Source of the DNA: JARRKC01 sp037388505
GTDB taxonomy: Bacteria; Acidobacteriota; UBA6911; RPQK01; JAPXNP01
NCBI GenBank assembly: GCA_037388505.1
Contig: JARRKC010000055.1
Span: forward strand, 1 to 64,000
Direction of reading: 5' to 3'
Length of the DNA stretch: 64,000 nucleotides
Shown here: piece after piece, positions 16,644 through 23,718 of the stretch
Position numbering within the stretch: position 1 is the first letter of the stretch
How the letters are laid out: every line of letters begins with the position of its first letter
Notes under the pieces: model-generated
Database searches by the model: none
Seen by the model: only the letters and a program-made list of their open reading frames with translations
What the model was told of the DNA's origin: nothing
Program-made: the position numbers and the translations under genes

Positions 16644-17191
16644 GCCTGCTTCCACTCGCGTTCGAGTGGCCGCCTGCGACCAGTGTCGAGGTCGTGTTCG
16701 ACGAGGCCCGTATCCGGAATCGTGTCGACGAACTGGCTGCCGCAATCTCGACCGATTACGTCGGTCATGACTTGGTCATGATCGGAATCCTCAAGGGTGC
16801 TTATGTGTTCACTTGCGATCTGTCCCGGGCCCTTTCCATCCCGGCCGTGGTGGATTTTGCATCCATCAGCCGGTATCGACGAGCGCCGGATCAGAGGGAA
16901 GTCCGAATCACCCACGACGTGGAGGCGGATCTCCAGGGGAAAGATGTGCTGCTGGTCGAGGACATCATCGACACGGGTCTCACTTTGCACTATCTGGTTC
17001 AGGAATTTGGGCGGAGGGGACCCAAATCAATGGCCTTGTGCAGTCTGTTGGATCGTCCCGACCTGCGGCTGGCGGATACGCAGCTCGACTACACGGGTTT
17101 CGAGGTGTCGGACGAATTCCTGGTCGGCTACGGACTCGATTTTCGGGAGCAGTACCGCAACCTGCCGTACATCGGACGACTCGCTCACTGA
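16640..17191 (+). CDS. hpt: Hypoxanthine phosphoribosyltransferase
   Basis: The 183-residue enzyme converts hypoxanthine or guanine with PRPP to IMP or GMP in purine salvage. The PRPP-binding loop VLLVEDIIDTGLT is clear, as are GILKGAYVFTCDLSR and the late DEFLVGYGLDFREQYRNLPYIG block that closes on the base. No ATG is available at the right place. I propose TTG at 16640, overlapping the upstream stop codon as TTGA, because the conserved region opens about 15 residues later and a longer start would run through the other gene. Length is normal for the family. Confidence 0.9.
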   Translation: MSLLPLAFEWPPATSVEVVFDEARIRNRVDELAAAISTDYVGHDLVMIGILKGAYVFTCDLSRALSIPAVVDFASISRYRRAPDQREVRITHDVEADLQGKDVLLVEDIIDTGLTLHYLVQEFGRRGPKSMALCSLLDRPDLRLADTQLDYTGFEVSDEFLVGYGLDFREQYRNLPYIGRLAH

Positions 17192-17226
17192 CGCTCGACG
17201 GCAGCGCTAACCTCGGAAACTCGATC

Positions 17227-17300
17227 TCGCGCAAAGCCGCAACGCACGCAAAGGATTTCTCTGTTTTAGAGCTCTTGGCGTCGGTTGCGTCTTTGCGCGA
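17227..17300. repeat. Intergenic inverted repeat of GCGCAAAG type
   Basis: Arms at 17227-17243 and 17284-17300 (17 bp each, TCGCGCAAAG versus its complement) pair with one mismatch around a 40-nt loop. Neither gene enters it. It resembles dispersed intergenic elements in many environmental genomes and may be mobile or act as a structured spacer. Confidence 0.55.
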
Positions 17301-17375
17301 AATCGGCTGTCAGTCTCGACGGAAGAGTACCTCGTTGGAGCCGGCGTCGGTGCCGAGGCTCGCTGGTCGCGACGC

Positions 17376-17381
17376 TATAAT
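17376..17381 (+). promoter_or_regulatory. TATAAT -10 box, possibly for a near-leaderless transcript
   Basis: TATAAT lies seven bases before the ATG at 17388, which would give a leaderless or very short-leader mRNA if it works as a -10 element. I found no convincing -35 partner. Confidence 0.35.
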
Positions 17382-17387
17382 GTCAAC

Positions 17388-17633
17388 ATGTCATGGGGCT
17401 TCTACCTTGGGGCGATCGGATTCTTCACGGTGGTCCTGGGGGTCTTCTATGCGGTGGCCTGGTCGGTATTGCTTCAGGTGATCGAGAACTACCATCGTTA
17501 TTACCAGAAAGCGGATCTGCAGTGGACCGGCTCCAAGAGCCGGTTTCCGAAGCACAGAATCCGTCTCTCCGTACTGGTTCCCGGAGCCGTGTTCAGTGCC
17601 TGGCTCCTCGTTCACTTCGTCATCATGCCGTAG
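17388..17633 (+). CDS. Small two-transmembrane protein of unknown function
   Basis: An 81-residue membrane protein. The N-terminal helix covers about FYLGAIGFFTVVLGVFYAVAW, then a 30-residue basic, Tyr-rich loop (HRYYQKADLQWTGSK), then a second helix LVPGAVFSAWLLVHFVIM at the very C-terminus. No family is recognised. It is isolated, with hpt about 200 bp upstream and a convergent S4 gene after it. The -10-like box directly before the start and even codon use make a real gene likely. No function can be given. Confidence 0.6.
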   Translation: MSWGFYLGAIGFFTVVLGVFYAVAWSVLLQVIENYHRYYQKADLQWTGSKSRFPKHRIRLSVLVPGAVFSAWLLVHFVIMP

Positions 17634-17670
17634 GATACGCCATCCCAGTTGTTCTGTTGTCTGGAGAAAC

Positions 17671-17756
17671 GGTTCCGGGTTCCGAGTTTCGAGTTCCGGG
17701 AGGGCGAAAACCGTATTCGCGAAACTCTCGGAACTCGAAACTCGGAACTAGGAACC
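17671..17756. repeat. Long inverted repeat, GTTCCGAGTTTCG type, at convergent ends
   Basis: Arms of 32 bp (17671-17702 and 17725-17756) pair at 29 of 32 positions around a 22-nt loop. It sits between the convergent membrane-protein and S4 genes and covers the last nine bases of the latter, so it may act as a two-way terminator. Related GTTCCGAG runs appear around 27803-27830. Confidence 0.65.
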
Positions 17757-18200
17757 TTCCCCTTCCCTCCGAAGCTGATCAATCTTGCGGCGTTCCCGCT
17801 TGGTCGGACGTCCGGTTCCGGGTTCCCGCTGCGGCGCACCCTCGCGCATGATTCGATCGATCAGGTCGAGGCGAGGGCGGGGAGGGCTCAGGTCCTCATA
17901 CATCTCCCTGGCCTGTGCCTTCGAAACCGGTTTGTCATGAAGTTCGCGAACGACGAGAATCCGGGTCCAGTCCCCGAAACGGATCTCCAGCCGGTCGCCG
18001 ATCTGAAGAGAGCGGTGCGGTTTGGCAGGCTGCCGGTCGATCGAGACGCGCCCCAGCGTACAGGCTCGCGTCGCCTGCGTTCGGGTTTTGAACACCCGGG
18101 CCACCTGCAGCCATTTGTCGAGGCGAACATCCTTGCTGCCGATTCTGGAATCATAGCACCGGTCGCGGATCGGATCGGACGTTTGAACTGAACGCGGCAC
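17748..18200 (-). CDS. RNA-binding S4 domain protein, Hsp15-like
   Basis: The S4 domain, RLDKWLQVARVFKTRTQATRACTLG followed by VSIDRQPAKPHRSLQIGDRLEI, is that of heat-shock protein 15 (HslR), which rescues stalled 50S subunits carrying nascent chains. A basic tail (RPTKRERRKIDQLRR) follows. Start choice is uncertain. GTG at 18200 gives 150 residues and is the nearest start that keeps the S4 domain; in-frame ATGs at 18257 and 18329 would add non-conserved sequence, and 18329 would overlap the divergent GWxTD gene. The usual family length is 90-140. The gene end lies inside the long inverted repeat. Confidence 0.75.
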   Translation of the reverse strand: MPRSVQTSDPIRDRCYDSRIGSKDVRLDKWLQVARVFKTRTQATRACTLGRVSIDRQPAKPHRSLQIGDRLEIRFGDWTRILVVRELHDKPVSKAQAREMYEDLSPPRPRLDLIDRIMREGAPQREPGTGRPTKRERRKIDQLRREGEGS

Positions 18201-18311
18201 CGTGCATTTCGGGGGGGAATTGGTGTACTCTGGGGACCGTCGAAATTCAAGCTCCATCGCGAAGTCGATCGCCGACCGAACAGGGCTCAACGATCGACGG
18301 CAAGGTTGCGT

Positions 18312-19946
18312 ATGCGTCAGCTCATCCATTTTCTTTTTCTCGCCTTGATCGTCTTCGCCGGCTTCGAGTCACTGAGTGCCGCCGGCCACGGTTCTCAGGA
18401 CAAGTCTGAGAAGCGCAGGCAGGAGGAGAGCGAAGACTACTACAGCAAGTGGCTGAATCAGGACGTGGTCTACATCATCACTCCGGAAGAACGTGGGGTC
18501 TTCGAGAAACTGACCACGCCCGATGAGAAGGAGCGCTTCATCGAGCAGTTCTGGCTCAGGAGGGATCCCGATCTCAGTACTCCGGAGAACGAGTACAAAG
18601 AGGAACACTACCGTCGCATCGCCTACGCCAACGAGCGCTTCGCCGCCGGCGCTCCGGGCTGGAGGACGGATCGGGGTCGCATCTACATCATTCATGGGCC
18701 ACCCAGCGAGATCGAGGCCCATACGATGGGCCAGAGCTATGACCGGCCGGCCAACGAGGGAGGCGGCCACACGGTCACTTATCCCTTTCAGATCTGGCGC
18801 TACCGTCACCTCGACGGCATCGGCGACAACGTTGAAATCGAGTTCGTCGATCCTGATGGAACCAATACCTTTCATCTCGCGACGACGCCGTGGGAAAAGG
18901 ATGCGCTCCTGATGGTACCGGGTGCCGGGAAGACGATCGCCGAAGAGCTTGGGATGGCGACGCGGGCCGATCATCCTTACTTCAGGCCTTACAGCGCGGA
19001 CAACTATTTCGGAATGCAGCGGGGAGAGCTGGACGATCCATTCGTCCGGTATGAGAGGCTGGTTCGGATTCAGAAGTCCGAGCCCATCAAATACAAGGAT
19101 TTGAAGGAGCTCGTCAGCGTCAACATCTCGTATGACAGCCTTCCTTTCAAAGCGCGGAGCGACTTCTTTCGCCTGGGGCCGCAGCAGGTCCTGACCTCCC
19201 TCAGCCTCGACGTATTGAACAAAGAACTTTCCTTCAAACCGGAAAACGGCGTGGACACCGCTCGCGTGGCCGTCTATGGAGTGGTGACGAGCATCTCCAA
19301 TTCGGTGGTGTCCGAGTTCGATGATGATCTGGCCGTCTCCTATCGTCCCGACCAACTGGACGAGGGGCGGAAAGGTCGCGCGGTCTACCAGAAGGTCCTC
19401 CTTCTCGACAGCAAGCTCCGCTACCGGCTCGACCTGATCATCAAAGATCTGAACTCGAACAAAGTCGGCCACCAGAGGATCGGTCTGATTCCACCCCGTG
19501 TGCCGGCCGATCGTCTGGCGACGAGCTCGCTCATCCTCGCCGACGAGTTTTCTCAGGTCAAAGACGTCTCCAAATCGGACGAGATGTTCCTGATCGGCGA
19601 CGTCAAGGTGAGGCCCAACCTGCGCAAGGTCTTCGCACCAAAGGATCCGCTGTGGGTCTATCTGCAGGCTTACAACGTCCAGCTCGACCAGGCCTCCATG
19701 AAGCCGGCGCTGACCGTCACGTACCGGCTCCTCCGTCCGGACGGGTCCAAGGCCCTGGAGTTCACCGACCGTGGAGGGGATTCGATCGAGTTCTTCTCGA
19801 GCCAGCGGGTCGTGCTGGTCAAGCGGATGCCGCTCGAGGGTTTGAGCGACGGCCGTTACGAACTGTCGGTGGAGATCAAGGACGGACTGAGCGGCCAAAG
19901 CACGGTAGCGAAGGACAACCTGGACATCAAGAACGAAGGATTCTGA
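18312..19946 (+). CDS. GWxTD domain-containing protein, secreted
   Basis: A 544-residue exported protein beginning with a signal peptide (LIHFLFLALIVFAGFESLSA). The eponymous motif GWRTD is at residues 116-120 and continues as RGRIYIIHGPP. The preceding region (QDVVYIITPEERGVFEKLTTPDEKE, QFWLRRDPD) is the usual entry of this domain family, which is common in Acidobacteriota and has no proven biochemical role. The C-terminal half (from about 390) is a beta-sandwich-like region with VKVRPNLRKVF and YELSVEIKDGLSG. ATG at 18312 is preferred over TTG at 18306. The stop overlaps the next gene's ATG (TGATG), so the two are co-translated. Confidence 0.85.
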   Translation: MRQLIHFLFLALIVFAGFESLSAAGHGSQDKSEKRRQEESEDYYSKWLNQDVVYIITPEERGVFEKLTTPDEKERFIEQFWLRRDPDLSTPENEYKEEHYRRIAYANERFAAGAPGWRTDRGRIYIIHGPPSEIEAHTMGQSYDRPANEGGGHTVTYPFQIWRYRHLDGIGDNVEIEFVDPDGTNTFHLATTPWEKDALLMVPGAGKTIAEELGMATRADHPYFRPYSADNYFGMQRGELDDPFVRYERLVRIQKSEPIKYKDLKELVSVNISYDSLPFKARSDFFRLGPQQVLTSLSLDVLNKELSFKPENGVDTARVAVYGVVTSISNSVVSEFDDDLAVSYRPDQLDEGRKGRAVYQKVLLLDSKLRYRLDLIIKDLNSNKVGHQRIGLIPPRVPADRLATSSLILADEFSQVKDVSKSDEMFLIGDVKVRPNLRKVFAPKDPLWVYLQAYNVQLDQASMKPALTVTYRLLRPDGSKALEFTDRGGDSIEFFSSQRVVLVKRMPLEGLSDGRYELSVEIKDGLSGQSTVAKDNLDIKNEGF

Positions 19947-21238
19947 TGCCGGACGACAGGCGAGTCGACCGTCGGTCGTTCATCGGCACCGCGGCTGCCG
20001 GTGGTTTGCTGCTGGCAGGCTGCAGCCTGGGTGAGCACGGCAGACCCGGAGCGGCCCATCTTGTCGCCGGCCCGACGACGGCGCCGGACGGGCGGAGACT
20101 CCGAGCTGGTCTGGTCGGCTGCGGTGGTCGTGGAACGGGCGCCGCGCTCAACTTCCTGGATGCCGGAGCCAACCTGGAAATCGTCGCCCTTGCGGATCTG
20201 TTCCAGGATCGGCTGGAGACCTGTCGGGAGCAGCTCGAGACAAGGAAGAACGTCGAGATCGCCGGGGATCGGCGTTTCGTAGGATTCGATGCTTACCGGA
20301 AGCTGCTGGATACCGACATCGATATTCTGATCCAGGCAACGCCGCCCCATTTCCGCCCCGAACATTTTCAGGCGGCCGTCCAGGCCCGCAAACATGTGTT
20401 CATGGAAAAGCCGCTGGCTGTGGATCCGGTGGGCGTTCGTTCCATTCTGGCGACGGCCGAGAGAGCGAGTGCCTTGGGCCTCTGTGTTGTGACGGGTACC
20501 CAGTTTCGCCATCAGAAGAGCTTCATCGAGACTTTCAATCGGATTCAGGACGGGGCCATCGGCCAAGTCGTGACGGCGCGCGGATACAGTCTGCGGAATC
20601 AGCTCTGGTACAAGGAGCCCCGGAAGGAATGGTCCGAGATGGAGGCGATGGTCAGAGACTGGGTCAACTGGTGCTGGCTTTCAGGCGATCACATCGTCGA
20701 GCAGCACATTCACGGTCTGGACACGTTGTTCTGGTTCACCGGTGCCTACCCGGTCAAGGCGATGGGCCTGGGGGGGCGAGCTCGACGAGTGACCGGCGAT
20801 CAGTACGATTTCTTTGCGGTCGACTACACCTATCCCGACGGCATCCACGTGGAGAGCCGTTGTCGTCAGATCGACGGCTGCGCCAACAAGATCTCCCGTT
20901 GGGTGATCGGCACGAAGGGATCCACGAACTGCCGGGACACGATCTTCGACCGGGAAGGGAAAGTCGTCTGGAGATACGAGGGCGAGAACGACAATTCCCC
21001 CTATGTTCAGGAGCAGATCGATCTGGTGACGGCCATCCGAAACGGGACGCCGGTCAACGATGCGCCCGCAACGGCCAGGTCGACGCTGGCCGCGATCATG
21101 GCCAGGGAATCCGCCTATTCCGGCCTCGAGGTTGCCTGGGATGAGCTGATGGAGTCGGACATGCGCCTGGGCCCGACGGAATACGCGCTCGGCCCGGTCG
21201 ATATCGAACGGAAAGTCCCGATTCCGGGGCTGGCGTAG
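19946..21238 (+). CDS. Gfo/Idh/MocA-family oxidoreductase, twin-arginine lipoprotein
   Basis: A 430-residue NAD(P)-dependent oxidoreductase-like protein exported folded. The N-terminus has the Tat motif RRSF (residues 9-12) and a lipobox LAGC with Cys26, so the product is probably a lipoprotein at the membrane. A Rossmann fold follows (LRAGLVGCGGRGTGAAL), the catalytic EKP motif is in HVFMEKPLAVDP, and the C-terminal Gfo/Idh domain has FWFTGAYPVKAMGLGGR. Families of this type act on sugars or inositols, often with a tightly bound cofactor. No substrate is indicated. Start is fixed by TGATG overlap with the GWxTD gene. It is followed at once by the REP array, whose first palindrome begins 22 bp after the stop. 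Confidence 0.88.
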   Translation: MPDDRRVDRRSFIGTAAAGGLLLAGCSLGEHGRPGAAHLVAGPTTAPDGRRLRAGLVGCGGRGTGAALNFLDAGANLEIVALADLFQDRLETCREQLETRKNVEIAGDRRFVGFDAYRKLLDTDIDILIQATPPHFRPEHFQAAVQARKHVFMEKPLAVDPVGVRSILATAERASALGLCVVTGTQFRHQKSFIETFNRIQDGAIGQVVTARGYSLRNQLWYKEPRKEWSEMEAMVRDWVNWCWLSGDHIVEQHIHGLDTLFWFTGAYPVKAMGLGGRARRVTGDQYDFFAVDYTYPDGIHVESRCRQIDGCANKISRWVIGTKGSTNCRDTIFDREGKVVWRYEGENDNSPYVQEQIDLVTAIRNGTPVNDAPATARSTLAAIMARESAYSGLEVAWDELMESDMRLGPTEYALGPVDIERKVPIPGLA

Positions 21239-21260
21239 GACATCCGTCCTCGGTGCCGGA

Positions 21261-21640
21261 GTAGGACAACCGTCCCGGTTGTCCTACTGACGTGGTCGCG
21301 GCTATCGGGAAAGCTCACCGGCGCATCGAAGCTGCGATCGTAGGACAACCGTCCCGGTTGTCCCGCTGACGTGATCGCGGCTATCGGGAAAGCTCACCGG
21401 CGCATCGAAGCCATGATTGTAGGACAACCGTCCCGGTTGTCCGGCTGACGCGGTCGCGGCTACCGGGAAGGCTGACCGGCGCGCCGAAGCTGCGATCGTA
21501 GGACAACCGTCCCGGTTGTCCCGCTGACGTGGTTGTGGCTACCGGGAAGGCTGACCGGCGCATCGAAGCTCGGGCATCTCTATCATAGTGCCGGAGTTGG
21601 TCGTTCGAGGGCAGGGGACAACCGGGGACGGTTGTCCTAC
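21261..21640. repeat. Upstream REP array: four 79-bp units plus one inverted REP
   Basis: REP hairpins start at 21261, 21340, 21419 and 21498, exactly 79 bp apart. Each begins GTAG, then arms GGACAACCG/CGGTTGTCC with a 3-nt TCC loop, then a linker ending GCGATCG or a variant. An inverted copy, with GGGA loop and trailing CTAC, lies at 21616-21640. GTAG next to a palindrome is the classical REP signature. The RAYT gene starts 36 bp later. Confidence 0.85.
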
Positions 21641-21676
21641 TTCGCAGATTTCTGAGTTCGAACGTTAAGGAAGGGT

Positions 21677-22309
21677 ATGGACGACAGTCGATTCCAGCCC
21701 TTCGACCCCACGCGACCCGTCCGAGTGTCGATGCGCCACCTTCCCCACTGGGAGCAGGAGGGCGCCACCTATTTCGTCACCTTTCGGACGGCGGACTCGT
21801 TACCCGTCTTTCGCACCAAGGAACTGCGGCAGGAGCGCACTCTCTGGCTGCGCTTGCACCCTCCGCCCTGGACGGACAGAGAGTACGATGATTACTGCCG
21901 TTTCACATTCCACAAACTGGATCGGTGGCTGGACAATCACTTGGGTGCCTGCTTCCTTCGGCGTCGGGAGATCTCGAGCATCGTTGAAGAGGCGATGCGT
22001 CACTTCGACGGTGAGCGATACATCCTGGACGAGTCGACCCTGATGCCGAACCACACACATTCTGTACTGAAGCCGATCCGCGGTTGGCGCCCGCGTCAGA
22101 TTCTGCACAGCTGGAAGTCGTTTACCGCAACTCGAATCAACCAGGCATTGGGGCTGGCGGGGCAGTTCTGGATTCATGAAAGCTTCGACCGGCTCGTTCG
22201 GGATCGTCGGGAACTGGAACGCATTCGTACCTATATCCGTGCGAATCCAGCCAATGCCGGCCTGGAAGAGGGAGAATATGCGCTGTTCTGCGGGCAAGGG
22301 CTAAGGTAG
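21677..22309 (+). CDS. REP-associated tyrosine transposase (RAYT), Y1 transposase family
   Basis: A 210-residue protein of the Y1/IS200-like HUH superfamily that in RAYTs acts on REP hairpins. The opening RHLPHWEQEGATYFVTFRTADSLPV is typical. The HUH motif is MPNHTHSVL with His126 and His128. After it come SWKSFTATRIN, FWIHESFDRLVRD and LERIRTYIRANPANAGL, matching the W-x-DR-RD and YI-NP blocks of the family. In the FWxxExxD segment, where many relatives have a Tyr, this copy reads ESFDR, so the catalytic Tyr may be missing or elsewhere (Tyr186 is the next). A Shine-Dalgarno AAGGAAGGGT precedes the ATG. REP arrays on both sides show that this is the resident gene for the local repeats. Confidence 0.88.
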   Translation: MDDSRFQPFDPTRPVRVSMRHLPHWEQEGATYFVTFRTADSLPVFRTKELRQERTLWLRLHPPPWTDREYDDYCRFTFHKLDRWLDNHLGACFLRRREISSIVEEAMRHFDGERYILDESTLMPNHTHSVLKPIRGWRPRQILHSWKSFTATRINQALGLAGQFWIHESFDRLVRDRRELERIRTYIRANPANAGLEEGEYALFCGQGLR

Positions 22310-22322
22310 GACCGGTGTCGGG

Positions 22323-22622
22323 GTAGGACAACCGTCTCGGTTGTCCGGCTGACGTGATCGCGGCAACCGGGAAGGCTGACCGGCGCGCCGAAGCTGCGAT
22401 TGTAGGACAACCGTCCCGGTTGTCCGGCTGACGCGGTCGCGGCTACCGGGAAGGCTGACCGGCGCATCGAAGCTCCGGCATTCGGATCATGGTGCCGGGG
22501 ATGTTCGTCCGGGGCAGGGGACAACCGGGGACGGTTGTCCTACCCCGACGCTGGGGCACCCGCGTGGGCGGTGCCGGGGTTGTTTGTTCGGGGCAGGGGA
22601 CAACCGGGGACGGTTGTCCTAC
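22323..22622. repeat. Downstream REP array: two 79-bp units and two inverted REPs
   Basis: Forward REPs start at 22323 and 22402 (79 bp apart, GTAG-led, first with a TCTC loop variant). Inverted REPs with a CTAC tail are at 22519-22543 and 22598-22622, again 79 bp apart. The last overlaps the stop codon of the aldo/keto reductase gene. The 309-bp space after the RAYT gene is therefore almost all repeat. Confidence 0.85.
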
Positions 22623-23632
22623 TCCCGAAACCTCGTCAGCGCGGCGTTCATTTGATCCAGCTCGTCGCTGGTGAGCTGGACCTCGCCGGCTCGGGCGTTG
22701 TCGATGGCCTGTTCCTCGTTTCGGATTCCCACCAGGGCGTGAGTGACGCCGGGCTGCGCCAGGGTCCAGGCGATCACCAGCTGAGCGAGGCTGATCCCTC
22801 GAGAGTCGGCGATCGGCCGAAACTCTCCGAGCAGATCCGCGATGCGCTTTCGATTTTCCAGGCTGAAGCGAGGATTTCCCCGGCGCAGATCGCCCTCTGC
22901 AAACTCTCTGTCCGGACCGATCTTACCGGTGAGCAACCCGTTGGCCAGGGGTGAGTAGGCCAAAAACCCGATACGGCGCTTGCGGCAAAAGGGAAGATTG
23001 CTCGACTCCAGTTTTCGGTCGAGCATGCTGTACTTCTCCTGGTCGCTGTCGAGCCGGCCGTGATCGATGTACGACTGGATCTGCTCGACCTTGGCGTTGC
23101 TGACGCCGATCGCACGGATCTTGCCCTCGTCACGGAGGCGGACCAGGGTCTCCATGGTCTCCGAGATGGGCGTCGTGCCGTCCTGCCAGTGGGTCTGGTA
23201 CAAGTCGATGTATTCGACACCAAGCCGCCGGAGACTCTCTTCGATCTCCTGCCGGATGCCGTCGGCCCCGAGGTATTTATAGACCTGATAGCGAGCATTT
23301 TCAGGGGTCTGGATGCCGTGTTCGTCCGACGCAAAATGAAATTCTCCGCGTCGCGGCTGGGGGCCCTCCCAGTGCAGTCCGCACTTCGTGGCGATGATGA
23401 GTTCGTCACGAGGCCGCTCACTGATGGCCTTGCCGACGACCTCCTCGGAGTGCCCGAAACCGTACATGGGGGCCGTGTCGATGAAATTGATGCCCGCATC
23501 CAGAGCAGCGTGAACGGCGCGGATCGAGTCACGATCATCCTGTCCGCCCCACATCCAGCCGCCGATCGCCCAGGCGCCCAGCACGACCGCCGAGCCCTGA
23601 ATCTCGCTTCTCCCGATTTCCCGATACTCCAT
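22619..23632 (-). CDS. Aldo/keto reductase
   Basis: A 337-residue cytoplasmic NADPH-dependent oxidoreductase with the family tetrad visible: Asp52, Tyr57 (DTAPMYGFG), Lys83 (ATKCG) and the HWQD region with catalytic His. It also has GVSNAKVEQI, AYSPLANGLLTGK, and the C-terminal coenzyme-binding block GIRNEEQAIDNA. The motif order matches the general-stress YajO/Gsp69-like reductases, with substrate unknown. Its stop codon lies inside the last inverted REP of the downstream array, so REP insertion has reached the very end of this gene. Confidence 0.9.
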   Translation of the reverse strand: MEYREIGRSEIQGSAVVLGAWAIGGWMWGGQDDRDSIRAVHAALDAGINFIDTAPMYGFGHSEEVVGKAISERPRDELIIATKCGLHWEGPQPRRGEFHFASDEHGIQTPENARYQVYKYLGADGIRQEIEESLRRLGVEYIDLYQTHWQDGTTPISETMETLVRLRDEGKIRAIGVSNAKVEQIQSYIDHGRLDSDQEKYSMLDRKLESSNLPFCRKRRIGFLAYSPLANGLLTGKIGPDREFAEGDLRRGNPRFSLENRKRIADLLGEFRPIADSRGISLAQLVIAWTLAQPGVTHALVGIRNEEQAIDNARAGEVQLTSDELDQMNAALTRFRE

Positions 23633-23659
23633 GGCGCCTATCCTATCATCCCAAACGAC

Positions 23660-23694
23660 AAAGGCCGACGCCGCATGGCGCAGCGCCGGCCTTT
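23660..23694 (-). terminator. Stem-loop downstream of the TonB-dependent receptor gene
   Basis: Arms AAAGGCCG and CGGCCTTT flank a GC-rich interior 25 bp beyond the stop of the receptor gene. On the minus strand the hairpin is followed by TTTGTCGTTTG. This is a plausible Rho-independent terminator. Confidence 0.6.
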
Positions 23695-23718
23695 CCTCCT
23701 CCGAAGAGAGCGAAGTGT

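Noticed and set aside
21261..21640. CRISPR array
   Set aside because: Units are continuous 79-bp repeats with hairpins and no unique spacers, and no cas gene is present; the GTAG-hairpin form and the RAYT gene identify REPs.
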